DNA of 40,026 bases from Bacillus sp. FJAT-27264 (GTDB taxonomy: Bacteria > Bacillota > Bacilli > Paenibacillales > Paenibacillaceae): positions 295,940 to 335,965 of the forward strand of contig NZ_MAQW01000030.1 in the NCBI RefSeq assembly GCF_001682855.1, given 5' to 3'. The notes under the pieces are model-generated. The model ran no database searches and was not told where the DNA came from. It saw only the letters and a program-made list of their open reading frames with translations. Within the stretch, counting starts at the first letter, position 1. Every line of letters begins with the position of its first letter. The position numbers and the translations under genes were made by a program. Positions 17,111 through 26,719 of the stretch are shown piece by piece.

Positions 17111-18724
17111 ATGAACACATTCAAAAGAAAGTCAGTCAGAACGATTTTGGCAGCTGTATTAGGCACTTCCATGGTCTTGCTGGCAGCATGCTCGAACTCA
17201 AGCAACAATGGAGCTGAAGCAGGCAACACCGATTACGGAAATCCTACAGATGGTTACAAAGATAACCTGAATATCTCCATTGCCAGCACGATCAAAACGG
17301 CGAATTCTGATTTCGATAACGAATTTCATAAATATTTTACCGATAAGTTCAACATCAAATGGGATTACAACTACGTAGAGTGGGATTCTTGGGCAGAGAA
17401 GCTGCGCCTGTGGATCAACTCCGGCGATCTGCCGGATGTAGCGAGCTGGAACTATGTTCACGGCGATGCCCTCAATTACATCGATCAAGGTCTGTTGTAC
17501 AAACTTCCGGATAACTGGAAAGAGCGTTGGCCAAGCGTAGCAGCAGCTTACAAGCTGACTGGACTTGGGGACAAGCTGGAAGAATTGGTTGGTGGCACTT
17601 ATGTTCTGCCAAGACCGGTATATAACGAGAACAAACCGGCTGATCCACTTGTGAACCAAATCGGCGTTATCGCCCTTCGTTCCGACTGGGCCAAAGCAGT
17701 AGGTTTCCCGATCAAGGATGCTTACACTACAAGCGAACTGATGGAATTTGCAAGACTGCTTAAAGAGAAAGATCCAGGCAAGGTTGGTGCGAATCTGGTT
17801 CCTATCTCCTATGATGTCAACGATGCACTGACCAACATTATTATGGCTAACAGCGCACATTCCCGCGTGGAATCTGCCTTCTACAAAGATGCGGATGGCA
17901 AATACCAATGGGGACCTGCCAACCAAGAAACTCTGACAGGCTTAAAAGATCTGCAACAAGCGTATAAAGAAGGTCTGCTGCACCCAGAGTTCTACACTTG
18001 GAAGAACGGTGAAGCTAACCAAAAGTTCAATGTTAACGGTGTATCCGGGATTACTAGTCTTGGAGGCCTGGCTTCCTACAGAAAAGACATGGACCAAAGA
18101 ATGAAGGATAACCTTGGCTTGAACAGCGATGATGTCGTGCATACCGCTATCGTACTTGGTGATGACGGCAAATACCGCAACCTGGAGCAAGTTAACTTCT
18201 GGTCTGCTGTAATCTTCTCGCCAAACATCAGCAAAGAGAAATTCGAGCGCATCATGGACTTCATGGAATACACAACAGCTAAAGAAGGCAACTTGATTGT
18301 TAACATGGGCTTTGAAGGAAAAGACTGGAAGTATGGTGATAATCAGGAGTTGGAGAGCCTTCTTCCTGAAGGACAGACATTGGATAAGAAATATCCAAAC
18401 CGTTTTGAAGGACTGTATGTCCTGGCGGATGACTTCAGCATCGTGAATCCTGGCATCAAGAAACAATACCGTGAGCGTTCAGTGCAATTGTTCAAGGAGA
18501 AAGCTGAACTTGGAATGAAAGACAAATCACTTGCTGATTACGATTGGGATTTCCAACTGTATGATTCCAAAGCCAAGAACCAGGCGTCCTTCGACTATGC
18601 TACCGAATATACGAACCTGATTCTGCAACCAGGCGATCTTGAAAAGAACTGGAAAGATTGGGTTAACAGCAAAATGTCACTTGTACAACCTGTTCTTGAT
18701 GAATTGAACAACTTGAAAAAGTAA
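17111..18724 (+). CDS. Lipoprotein extracellular solute-binding protein
   Basis: Predicted 537-aa substrate-binding lipoprotein. The signal peptide has the lipobox LAAC with C27 as the lipidated residue, followed by a Ser/Asn-rich tether. The size, about 100 residues above standard family 1 binding proteins, fits the LipO/LplA-like group that works with LplB/YtcP permeases. AGGAGG lies 6 nt before the ATG. It captures the oligosaccharide outside the cell, and its neighbours suggest beta-1,2-linked gluco-oligosaccharides. A GC-rich double hairpin follows the gene, which may raise its mRNA level above that of the downstream enzymes. Confidence 0.93.
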   Translation: MNTFKRKSVRTILAAVLGTSMVLLAACSNSSNNGAEAGNTDYGNPTDGYKDNLNISIASTIKTANSDFDNEFHKYFTDKFNIKWDYNYVEWDSWAEKLRLWINSGDLPDVASWNYVHGDALNYIDQGLLYKLPDNWKERWPSVAAAYKLTGLGDKLEELVGGTYVLPRPVYNENKPADPLVNQIGVIALRSDWAKAVGFPIKDAYTTSELMEFARLLKEKDPGKVGANLVPISYDVNDALTNIIMANSAHSRVESAFYKDADGKYQWGPANQETLTGLKDLQQAYKEGLLHPEFYTWKNGEANQKFNVNGVSGITSLGGLASYRKDMDQRMKDNLGLNSDDVVHTAIVLGDDGKYRNLEQVNFWSAVIFSPNISKEKFERIMDFMEYTTAKEGNLIVNMGFEGKDWKYGDNQELESLLPEGQTLDKKYPNRFEGLYVLADDFSIVNPGIKKQYRERSVQLFKEKAELGMKDKSLADYDWDFQLYDSKAKNQASFDYATEYTNLILQPGDLEKNWKDWVNSKMSLVQPVLDELNNLKK

Positions 18725-18807
18725 TTCCTGCCCCATGCGCGGAGGAACCAAGCGTGGTTAGTATTTTTAATTAATCGTGCGGACGGGAAAGTGTTGATCC
18801 CCGTCTT

Positions 18808-18869
18808 CCCGGGCTCGCCCGGGCCGAACCGCTACAGAACCCGGGTGCGAATGTCTGCACCCGGGTTCT
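18808..18869 (+). terminator. Two GC-rich hairpins between binding-protein and GH3 genes
   Basis: The first hairpin is CCCGGG/CCCGGG (18808-18823, 4-nt loop). The second is AGAACCCGGGTGC/GCACCCGGGTTCT (18836-18869, 8-nt loop), a perfect 13-bp stem. No real T-run follows, so it may be a partial terminator or an mRNA-stabilising element that sets binding protein above enzyme levels. Confidence 0.6.
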
Positions 18870-18914
18870 TCCATTAGACATTATATATAGAAATCATACA
18901 ACGGGGGACTTGAA

Positions 18915-21113
18915 ATGGACGATCGGCAACTGGTCATCTTGTTAAATCAGATGACACTTGAGGAGAAGATTGCTCAATTACAACAGCTAGCCGCTAACTT
19001 CTATGAAGGTGCGGAGAGCGGAGGGCAGATTACTGGCCCGATGGAAGCAATGGGCATGACAGATCAAATGATAGAGAGCAGTGGTTCTGTGCTTGGTCTG
19101 GCGGGGGCGGAGCAGGTAATTGCCGTGCAGAAAGCTCATCTGCGCAAGAACAGACTGGGCATTCCGCTGCTGATGATGGCTGACATCGTTCACGGCTTCA
19201 AGACCATTTTCCCGGTGCCACTAGCTATTGGCTGTTCCTGGGATTTGGAAGAAGCGGAGCGGAGCGCAGCTGTTGCTGCTAAGGAAGCTGCGGTCTCGGG
19301 TGTACATGTGACCTATGCGCCGATGGCTGACCTGGTGCGTGATCCGCGCTGGGGAAGAGTGATGGAGTCCACGGGAGAGGACCCACATCTGAATAGTCTG
19401 TTCGCCCGCGCGTTTGTGCGCGGTTTTCAGGGTAGCGATCTGGCAGGAGATAAGGACCGTGTGGCGGCCTGCATTAAGCATTTTGCCGCTTATGGACTCT
19501 CTGAAGCCGGGCGTGATTACAATACGGTAGATTTGTCTGAACGCCATATGCGTGAATATTATTTGCCGGCCTACCGTGCGGCGCTGGATGAAGGTTGTGA
19601 AATGGTAATGACCTCCTTCAACACCATTGACGGTATTCCGGCCAGCGGGAATGCGAAGCTGCTGCGTGAACTGCTGCGCGAAGAATGGGGCTTTGACGGG
19701 ATCTTGATCTCTGATTGGGGCGCAGTGAAGGAACTGATTCCGCATGGTGTTGCCGAGGATGAGGCCGAGGCAGCTCTGAAGGCTATCCGCGCCGGTGTGG
19801 ACATTGAAATGATGACGGCTTGTTATGTACACCAATTGCCAGCTCTTGTACGGGACGGTCTGGTGGATGAGAAGCTGATTGATGAATCTGTACTTCGCAT
19901 TCTAAAGCTGAAGCAGAAGCTGGGATTGTTCGAGAATCCTTATCGTGCTGCTGATCCGGAGGCTGAGCGTGAGATTGTATTCTGTGAAGAGCACCGTACA
20001 GCTGCACGTGAGCTGGCTGTTAAATCCAGCGTGCTTTTGAAAAATGACGGAGTGCTGCCTCTCTCGGTAGACCAGAAGGTGGCCCTGATTGGTCCATTCG
20101 CACGCAGCGGTGACATTCTTGGTCCATGGTCCTGGACGGGCTCCATGGAGGATGCCGTCAAGCTGGAGACAGCTATGACCGCACGGGTTGGCACGGATCG
20201 TATTACCGTAGCTGAAGGCTCAGGCATAGAGACTATGACTGAAGAGCAATGGCAGGAGGCGGAAGCCGCTGCGCTGGCTGCAGATGTTATCGTGCTGGCA
20301 CTCGGAGAAAGCTCCGAAATGAGCGGTGAAGCGGGCAGTCGTGCCGATATCCGTTTGCCGGAGGCGCAAAGAGAATTGTTGCTTCGCCTGAAGGCACTGG
20401 ACAAGCCAATCGCTGTTGTATTGTTCAACGGCCGTCCGCTGGATCTCGGTGGTGTATATGATACAGCCGACGCCATCCTGGAAGCCTGGTTCCCAGGTAG
20501 TGAAGGAGGAGCGGCAATTACAAGCTTGCTCTACGGCGACGAGAACCCTTCCGGACGGCTCAGTATGTCCTTCCCGGTATCGGTGGGGCAAATCCCGGTA
20601 TACTATAACCATTTCAACACAGGTCGTCCTGTGGATTCGCCAGAAGCTGATGGACGTTATGTCTCGCAATATCTCGATATTCCGAATGAACCACTGCTGC
20701 CGTTTGGCTATGGTCTTAGTTATACAACCTTTACTTACAGTGAACCCGTCGTATCCTCGGGGATCATGTCCAAGGATCAGCCCCTTCAGGTGTCGGTGAC
20801 TGTCACCAATACCGGAACGGTTGCTGGCCAAGACATTGTTCAGCTTTACATTCGAGATATTTCAGGCGAAGTAGTAAGACCTGTTAAGGAACTGAAGGAC
20901 TTTGCCAAAGTTAGTCTCCTGCCTGGAGAGAGCAGTGAGATTCACTTCACACTTACAGAAGAACAGCTTCGCTATCATCATAGTGATCTCAGCTTTGTTA
21001 GTGATCCAGGACAATTCCAATTGTTCGTCGGTCCAAACAGCCGAGATGTGAAGAGTCACAGCTTCCGCCTGGAGAAGGCTGCAGTAGAAAATATACGGCA
21101 TGTGCTGTCGTAA
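18915..21113 (+). CDS. GH3 beta-glucosidase, BglX-like (possibly sophorose-active)
   Basis: Predicted 732-aa GH3 enzyme without a signal peptide, so intracellular. The N-terminal TIM barrel (about 1-330) carries the nucleophile D267 in the motif ILISDWGA and the substrate-binding KHFAAYG motif near 190. The second alpha/beta domain (about 370-590) has the loop GESSEMSGEAGSRADI, which supplies the acid/base candidate. A fibronectin III-like domain closes the protein (about 650-725). The gene sits 19 bp before a long GH94 phosphorylase gene, the same pairing as the sophorose-specific GH3 next to the 1,2-beta-oligoglucan phosphorylase of Listeria innocua. By analogy it would hydrolyse the sophorose left after phosphorolysis; other beta-linkages cannot be excluded. 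Confidence 0.93.
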   Translation: MDDRQLVILLNQMTLEEKIAQLQQLAANFYEGAESGGQITGPMEAMGMTDQMIESSGSVLGLAGAEQVIAVQKAHLRKNRLGIPLLMMADIVHGFKTIFPVPLAIGCSWDLEEAERSAAVAAKEAAVSGVHVTYAPMADLVRDPRWGRVMESTGEDPHLNSLFARAFVRGFQGSDLAGDKDRVAACIKHFAAYGLSEAGRDYNTVDLSERHMREYYLPAYRAALDEGCEMVMTSFNTIDGIPASGNAKLLRELLREEWGFDGILISDWGAVKELIPHGVAEDEAEAALKAIRAGVDIEMMTACYVHQLPALVRDGLVDEKLIDESVLRILKLKQKLGLFENPYRAADPEAEREIVFCEEHRTAARELAVKSSVLLKNDGVLPLSVDQKVALIGPFARSGDILGPWSWTGSMEDAVKLETAMTARVGTDRITVAEGSGIETMTEEQWQEAEAAALAADVIVLALGESSEMSGEAGSRADIRLPEAQRELLLRLKALDKPIAVVLFNGRPLDLGGVYDTADAILEAWFPGSEGGAAITSLLYGDENPSGRLSMSFPVSVGQIPVYYNHFNTGRPVDSPEADGRYVSQYLDIPNEPLLPFGYGLSYTTFTYSEPVVSSGIMSKDQPLQVSVTVTNTGTVAGQDIVQLYIRDISGEVVRPVKELKDFAKVSLLPGESSEIHFTLTEEQLRYHHSDLSFVSDPGQFQLFVGPNSRDVKSHSFRLEKAAVENIRHVLS

Positions 21114-21132
21114 AGGATAGGAGTGATCAGGA

Positions 21133-24100
21133 ATGACAACTAACAACACTAACATCTCCCTGAGTACTGGAGAACTGTCGTTTACTTTTCTGAATAGCGG
21201 GGATGTATTTAAAGCTTCATACGGACGGACGATGATCAACCAGCTTTTGTCGAGTCTTTTGGATGGTGCGCTGTCCAACCTTTATCTGCGTTTGCATCTT
21301 GACGGAGGTATTCAAGCATTTCCATTGCTAGGCATCCGTTCTTCCAGCACGGTTCGCCAGGACGGTAACCGTGTGGTTTGGGAAGGCCAAGCCGGACATG
21401 TGGAATATCAAGTGGTCTTTACCCTGGGTTCGGACAGTATCTGGTTCTGGGATGTAAAACTGACAGGTAGCGATGTTGAGGTTGATCTGGTGTACGGCCA
21501 GGATGTCGGTATTGCCGATATCGGCGCGGTTCGTAGCAATGAAGCTTATTTGTCGCAATATATCGACCATGCGGTATTCGAAGATAGCACTAAGGGTTAC
21601 GTCGTTTGTTCCAGACAAAACCAGCCGCAAGGCGGGAAATTCCCGTATCTACAGCAAGGTTCCCTGACCGGTGCGACCGGATTCTCGACGGACGGGTTCC
21701 AATTCTTTGGCCTGTCCTATAAGGAGACGAATGAACCGGAATCTTTAAGCCGCGAGAAGCTGGCGAATGAAGTATATCAATATGAGTTTGCCTATACGGC
21801 GCTGCAATCCGCACGTGTGAAGCTGGACGGTAATGCCCGCTTTGTCTTCTACGGTTTGTTCAAGGAGAATCACCAGGATGCAGTGACTGGACTGGAATTC
21901 GCAGACGAGATCACTGGCGCGTGGAATGCGGTAAAAGATGCCGAAGTCCAAAGCGGAGCAGTGGCTGAACGTCCTGCCTTAACGTCTGAGCTAGGCGCGC
22001 CGCTGGCTGCTCTGTCGTTGACTACGGAAGAAATCAATGCCTTGTATCCGGTTCGCCATCAAGAAGAGTGGGAAGGGGATACGCTATTATCCTTCTTCAC
22101 GGATACTTATGAGCATGTTGTCTTGAAGGAAAAAGAACTGCTCGTAGAGCGTCCACATGGTCATATTCTGATGAGTGGCGACAATGCCCGTCTCAACGAT
22201 AAGGTCATTACAACTACTTCTTATATGTACGGAATTTTCAATTCCCAGGTCGTTATCGGCAACACGAATTTCAACAAGCTGATGACCAATCCTAGAAATG
22301 CGCTGAATATTGCAAAAACATCAGGTCAGCGGATTTATGTACAAATCGATGGGCAGTACAGACTGTTGACTATGCCGTCCCTGTTCGAGATCGGCTTCAA
22401 CTATGCCCGTTGGCATTACAAGACCGAGAATGAAGTCTTCATTATTACGAACTACACGACAGCGAATGAACCTGAGCTGTTGCTGAATGTACGGGCAGAG
22501 AGCGGTACAGCTTATCGTTATCTGGTAACGAATCAGATTACGATGAATGTTAACGAATATGAACTGGCTTATAAAGTGAAGCAGGAGAATGGCAGCATCA
22601 TCTTCCAGGCTGACAGCGAATCGTTAAGCTCTGACGTATATCCTGAGCTGCAGTACCGTTTCCAATTGCAAGGTGCTGAGCTGTCGTTGACCGATGAGTC
22701 CAAGCTGGTTATCGGAGTGGCACCTGAGAAGGCACCTCTGGCTGTTCTGGAACTGTCGTCTAGTGCAGAATGGACCCTGAGTATTCAAGGTTTGTTAGAC
22801 GGACAAGCCCTACCTGAACGTCAAACGACAGTGGAAGCAGAGATTGCTTCCTATCGTGAATTCTATACCGGTGTTATGAACGGGTTCCATCTGAGCAATA
22901 AAAACGGAGAAGAAGGCGAACTGTTCAAAGTAAACGCGCTTGCTTGGTGGTACACGCATAATATGCTGGTTCACTATTCCGTTCCGCATGGTCTGGAGCA
23001 GTATGGCGGCGCGGCATGGGGAACACGTGACGTCTGCCAAGGACCGGTTGAATACTTCATGGCTACGCACAAGTATGAGCAAGTTCGTGAGATCATCTTG
23101 ACCATCTTCGCTCACCAATATGAGGATGATGGCAACTGGCCGCAATGGTTCATGTTCGATAAGTATACGAAGATTCAACAGGAAGAGAGCCATGGCGATA
23201 TTATCGTTTGGCCGCTCAAAGTATTGGGAGATTACCTGGCGGTTACTCGTGATTATGGAATCCTGCAGGAGCAGCTTCCATACACCCGCAAGCATAGCTT
23301 CGACTTCACGGAGGAGACTGCAAGCCTGCTGGATCATGCGCGCAAGGAGATCGGTTATATCCAAAGCCATTTCCTGCATGACACCCATCTATCCTCCTAC
23401 GGCGACGGGGACTGGGATGATACGTTGCAGCCTGCGAACCCGCAGCTCAAGCAATACATGGTGAGCAGCTGGACGGTTGCTCTGACCTATCAGACGCTGA
23501 ACCGCTTCTCCAAAGTGCTGGAGACAGTTGATGCAGGTATTGCACAGGAGCTTGGCAAGTTGGCCGAAGGCATCCGTGAAGATTTCAACACGCATATGCT
23601 GCAATCGGAAGTTATCCCTGGCTTCCTCTACATGGAAGACCCGGAACAAGTGAAGCTGATGGTGCATCCTAGTGACACCGAAACAGGGATTCAATATCGT
23701 CTCCTGCCGATGACTCGCAGCATGATCAGTGAATTATTGACACCTGAACAGGCTGAAGCGCATTATGCGGTGATTCAGGATAAATTGTTCTGTCCTGACG
23801 GAGTGCGGTTGATGAACCGTCCGGCTCAATATGTCGGCGGCGTCAGCAAGCATTTCAAACGTGCAGAGCAGGCTTCGAATTTCGGCCGTGAAATCGGACT
23901 TCAATATGTGCATGCACATATCCGTTACGTGGAAGCGATGGCCAAACTGGGCAAGAATGATCAGGTCTGGAGTGGACTGGCTGCCATCAACCCGATTGGT
24001 ATCCGTGATGTAGTACCGAATGCTGAATTGCGCCAAGCGAATTCTTATTTCAGCAGCTCGGACGGTAAATTCAATACTCGTTATGAAGCGCAAGAAGGAT

Positions 24101-24474
24101 TTGACAAGCTGCGTACCGGTGATGTTGCGGTAAAAGGCGGCTGGAGAATCTACTCCAGCGGTCCTGGGATCTACATGAACCAGCTTATCTCCAACGCTCT
24201 TGGTATTCGCCAAGAAGGTGGGGATCTGATCCTCGACCCGATCCTGCCGGAGTCGCTTGACGGCATGAAGTTTGCTTTTGAATATGCTGGAGCCAAAGTG
24301 GACTTCATCTATCATCTGACAGGTGGAGATATCTCGCGGGTTACAGTGAACGGCAACGATGTTGCTACCAAAGACAACCACAACCGCTACCGTAGCGGCG
24401 GTGTTCGCATCGATCGCAAAGACTATGACCAGTTCAGCAAAGCTGAGGGCAATGTCGTAGAGATTTACCTGTAA
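21133..24474 (+). CDS. GH94 phosphorylase, likely 1,2-beta-oligoglucan phosphorylase
   Basis: Predicted 1113-aa cytosolic GH94 protein. The length far exceeds cellobiose phosphorylase (about 800 aa) and is close to the 1,2-beta-oligoglucan phosphorylase Lin1839 of Listeria innocua. The N-terminal half is beta-sandwich-like. The (alpha/alpha)6 catalytic half shows GLEQYGGAAWGTRDVCQGP near 615-635 and the acid-bearing GDGDWDDTLQP, giving D760 or D762-D763 as candidate general acid. Family enzymes cleave with phosphate and release alpha-glucose-1-phosphate. With the GH3 gene directly upstream and an importer in the same operon, it fits uptake and phosphorolysis of beta-1,2-gluco-oligosaccharides (sophorooligosaccharides). 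Linkage specificity is inferred from length and neighbours. Confidence 0.88.
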   Translation: MTTNNTNISLSTGELSFTFLNSGDVFKASYGRTMINQLLSSLLDGALSNLYLRLHLDGGIQAFPLLGIRSSSTVRQDGNRVVWEGQAGHVEYQVVFTLGSDSIWFWDVKLTGSDVEVDLVYGQDVGIADIGAVRSNEAYLSQYIDHAVFEDSTKGYVVCSRQNQPQGGKFPYLQQGSLTGATGFSTDGFQFFGLSYKETNEPESLSREKLANEVYQYEFAYTALQSARVKLDGNARFVFYGLFKENHQDAVTGLEFADEITGAWNAVKDAEVQSGAVAERPALTSELGAPLAALSLTTEEINALYPVRHQEEWEGDTLLSFFTDTYEHVVLKEKELLVERPHGHILMSGDNARLNDKVITTTSYMYGIFNSQVVIGNTNFNKLMTNPRNALNIAKTSGQRIYVQIDGQYRLLTMPSLFEIGFNYARWHYKTENEVFIITNYTTANEPELLLNVRAESGTAYRYLVTNQITMNVNEYELAYKVKQENGSIIFQADSESLSSDVYPELQYRFQLQGAELSLTDESKLVIGVAPEKAPLAVLELSSSAEWTLSIQGLLDGQALPERQTTVEAEIASYREFYTGVMNGFHLSNKNGEEGELFKVNALAWWYTHNMLVHYSVPHGLEQYGGAAWGTRDVCQGPVEYFMATHKYEQVREIILTIFAHQYEDDGNWPQWFMFDKYTKIQQEESHGDIIVWPLKVLGDYLAVTRDYGILQEQLPYTRKHSFDFTEETASLLDHARKEIGYIQSHFLHDTHLSSYGDGDWDDTLQPANPQLKQYMVSSWTVALTYQTLNRFSKVLETVDAGIAQELGKLAEGIREDFNTHMLQSEVIPGFLYMEDPEQVKLMVHPSDTETGIQYRLLPMTRSMISELLTPEQAEAHYAVIQDKLFCPDGVRLMNRPAQYVGGVSKHFKRAEQASNFGREIGLQYVHAHIRYVEAMAKLGKNDQVWSGLAAINPIGIRDVVPNAELRQANSYFSSSDGKFNTRYEAQEGFDKLRTGDVAVKGGWRIYSSGPGIYMNQLISNALGIRQEGGDLILDPILPESLDGMKFAFEYAGAKVDFIYHLTGGDISRVTVNGNDVATKDNHNRYRSGGVRIDRKDYDQFSKAEGNVVEIYL

Positions 24475-24488
24475 GAAGCATCGAAGTG

Positions 24489-24680
24489 TAATTAACGGCA
24501 TTTTCGTACCTTAAATCCTCTGTAGCTAGGGGTTATTGGAGATTAAGTGCAATATTGTACCTTAAATTATCCAAAATAGACCATCCAGTGTACTTTTTTG
24601 AAAATTAAGATACATTTATGATCTTAATTCCCTGATTTATCTGTATTGAGGAAAAATAAGGTGCAAAAATGCTGTTAGTT
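24489..24680. repeat. Array of four palindromic ATTAAG...CTTAAT units
   Basis: Imperfect 26-bp palindromes at 24489-24516, 24542-24567, 24604-24629 and 24655-24680. They share the form ATTAAG-GTRCA-n-TGTAC-CTTAAT, are spaced 51-62 bp apart, and have unrelated sequence between them. The design resembles the repeats at 15-170 and 11695-11888 but uses a different arm sequence. No gene overlaps it. Confidence 0.65.
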
Positions 24681-24887
24681 GGGGAGGAACCCTTTTCTCA
24701 CTGTAAAGACAACAGGTGGACTTTACCGCTTCTAGTGGTTGAAATCTGTCGACAGACAGTCTATGAACCGATGCGAGCTATCCTATGAAAAGTATTCAGC
24801 CGAGAGCTTTGCACCTGCAGTTCCAAACTTCTGTCCGTTCATCTTCGCTCTTAGTTAATATCTTTTGTTCGATTATATATAACTATG

Positions 24888-24931
24888 AAAGAGGCAATTC
24901 CTGGCTGACCAGCCGGAATTGCCTCTTTTTT
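24888..24931 (+). terminator. Strong stand-alone intrinsic terminator
   Basis: AAAGAGGCAATTCC pairs with GGAATTGCCTCTTT, and inside it GGCTG pairs with CAGCC, followed by six Ts. It lies 414 bp after the GH94 gene. It may end a long 3' untranslated region of the sugar operon or a small RNA from 24690-24887. Confidence 0.85.
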
Positions 24932-25351
24932 GTTCATCCAAATATGCCTTGCGAATCATGTTCTTGCCGCTGAAGCCGGGGATGACATTGGGTTAATCAG
25001 AATTTGAGGGTGCTCTGAAGGATCCATCAATAGCTCATTCGGGTTATTTTTATGATGTTCACGTAGTTGTCAGAAAGAGTTGATCCTTTCTTGAACGTTT
25101 AAAGACGAAGTCGTGACCTCAATGGAATTGATTCAAATTGAAGATATAATAATTTTGAATATCAGGATTCATAATATGAAAAGCAGAGACGCAGGGATGC
25201 AGGGAAGCTTTTTGTCTATCTTGTGAAAAAAATCTCTATTAGTTCATTACGAGGTCAAAAAAGGGTTTATGAATGAAATAGAACGGAGACGCTGAGTAGC
25301 ATAATTCTGATATTTATTATTCGAACAGAGCTTGAGAGGAGGCATTAGCCT
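24932..25351. other. Leader region of the cyd operon
   Basis: AT-rich, with no gene recognised. A TATAAT (25145-25150) preceded at 16 bp by TGGAAT could be a weak promoter for cydA, leaving an mRNA leader of about 190 nt. TTGTGAA at 25221-25227 matches one half of a Rex operator, but the second half is missing. The cydA ribosome binding site GAGGAGG lies at the right end. Confidence 0.4.
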
Positions 25352-26719
25352 ATGGGAGTAGATACGGTATTTTGGAGTAAGCTGGTTACAGGGATGACCC
25401 TGGGGTTCCATGCTATTTTCGCAACACTTGGCGTCGGCATACCGCTGATGATTGCCATTGCCGAGTTGATCGGTGTCCGCAAACAAGATCCTCACTATAC
25501 ACTGATGGCCAAGAGATGGTCACGGGGATTTGTTATTTCCGTAGCAGTCGGTGTTGTGACAGGCACCGCAATTTCATTACAGCTAGCTTTGGTATGGCCT
25601 AATTTTATGAAAATGGCGGGCAATGTCATCGCGCTTCCGTTATTTCTAGAAGTGTTTGCGTTCTTTTTTGAGGCTATTTTTCTAGGAATCTATTTGTATA
25701 CATGGGACCGGTTCAAAAATCCGTATATTCATTGTCTGCTGATGATTCCCATTGTCTTGGGAGCAGGAATGTCCGCAGTGTTTATCACAACGGTCAATGG
25801 ATTTATGAATCAGCCGCAAGGCTTTGTAATGAATGCGGGGCAATTCACAGCCGTTAATCCGTTACAGGCCATGCTGAATGCTGCAACATTCTCCAAGGTG
25901 TTTCATGTATTAAGCTCCGCTTATTTGACAGGAGCGGCCCTCTTGGCCGGCGTTGCAGCTATAACCATGCTGAGAAAAGGCGTTACGCCTTACCACAAAA
26001 AAGCTTTGAAACTTATGATGGGGGTAGTTTTGCTATTCAGCTTGCTCAATACGTTGGCAGGGGATGTTTCGGCTAAATTTTTGGCTGAGCATCAGCCGGA
26101 AAAGCTGGCTGCCGGGGAATGGCATTTTAAAACGGAAAAGGGCGCAGATCTGATTTTACTCGGCTTCCTGAACGCTGAGCATGAAGTCATAGGTGCACTC
26201 CATCTCCCGAAAATTCTCAGCTTCCTGGCTTTTGGAGACTTTAATGCAACAGTCACAGGTCTTGATCAATTCCCAGAAGAGGAATGGCCTCCGCTGCTCA
26301 TTCATTACTTTTTTGATTCGATGGCCGGAATCGGCTTTGCACTACTGGCGATTTCTGTGCTTTATTTCCTCTTTGTATTCTGGAAGAAGCGTAATGAGCA
26401 GAGCAAGTGGCTGCTGCGAATCATAGCACTAGGTGGAGTGCTCGCTTTTATGGGCGTCGAATTTGGCTGGTTCTATGCTGAGTTGGGACGGCAGCCCTGG
26501 ATCATCCGGGGATACATGACTGTGGATGAAGCAGCTACCTCATCGCCTAATGTGCGGATTTTATTTTTCTTCTTCCTGCTTCTTTATATCGTACTGGGAA
26601 CCATGTGTGTTCTTGTATTAAGACGCTTGTTTAACAATAATCCGCCAGAAGTCGAGATGGAGAAGTGGGCGAAGGATAAACGCAATCAGACTACAGAAGA
26701 AGGTGAGCACGCGAAATGA
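25352..26719 (+). CDS. cydA: Cytochrome bd-type quinol oxidase subunit I
   Basis: Predicted 455-aa polytopic membrane protein, the haem-bearing subunit of a bd-type terminal oxidase that reduces O2 with quinol electrons. Visible family marks are H20 in GFHAIFATLG (haem ligand), the LEVFAFFFEAIFLG helix with the conserved Glu, and the GRQPW motif in the late GWFYAELGRQPW segment. The Q-loop is of the short type usual in Bacillota. GAGGAGG lies 10 nt before ATG 25352. The stop overlaps the next start by 4 bp (ATGA), so subunits I and II are translationally coupled. The sequence could also be the YthA/CbdA-like branch; this changes the name, not the reaction. Confidence 0.94.
   Translation: MGVDTVFWSKLVTGMTLGFHAIFATLGVGIPLMIAIAELIGVRKQDPHYTLMAKRWSRGFVISVAVGVVTGTAISLQLALVWPNFMKMAGNVIALPLFLEVFAFFFEAIFLGIYLYTWDRFKNPYIHCLLMIPIVLGAGMSAVFITTVNGFMNQPQGFVMNAGQFTAVNPLQAMLNAATFSKVFHVLSSAYLTGAALLAGVAAITMLRKGVTPYHKKALKLMMGVVLLFSLLNTLAGDVSAKFLAEHQPEKLAAGEWHFKTEKGADLILLGFLNAEHEVIGALHLPKILSFLAFGDFNATVTGLDQFPEEEWPPLLIHYFFDSMAGIGFALLAISVLYFLFVFWKKRNEQSKWLLRIIALGGVLAFMGVEFGWFYAELGRQPWIIRGYMTVDEAATSSPNVRILFFFFLLLYIVLGTMCVLVLRRLFNNNPPEVEMEKWAKDKRNQTTEEGEHAK

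Noticed and set aside
24785..24973. 62-residue open frame before cydA
   Set aside because: It runs straight through a strong intrinsic terminator and has no ribosome binding site.
25221..25240. Rex redox-repressor site before cydA
   Set aside because: Only one half (TTGTGAA) is present and the mirrored half is missing, so the match is too weak to list as an operator.
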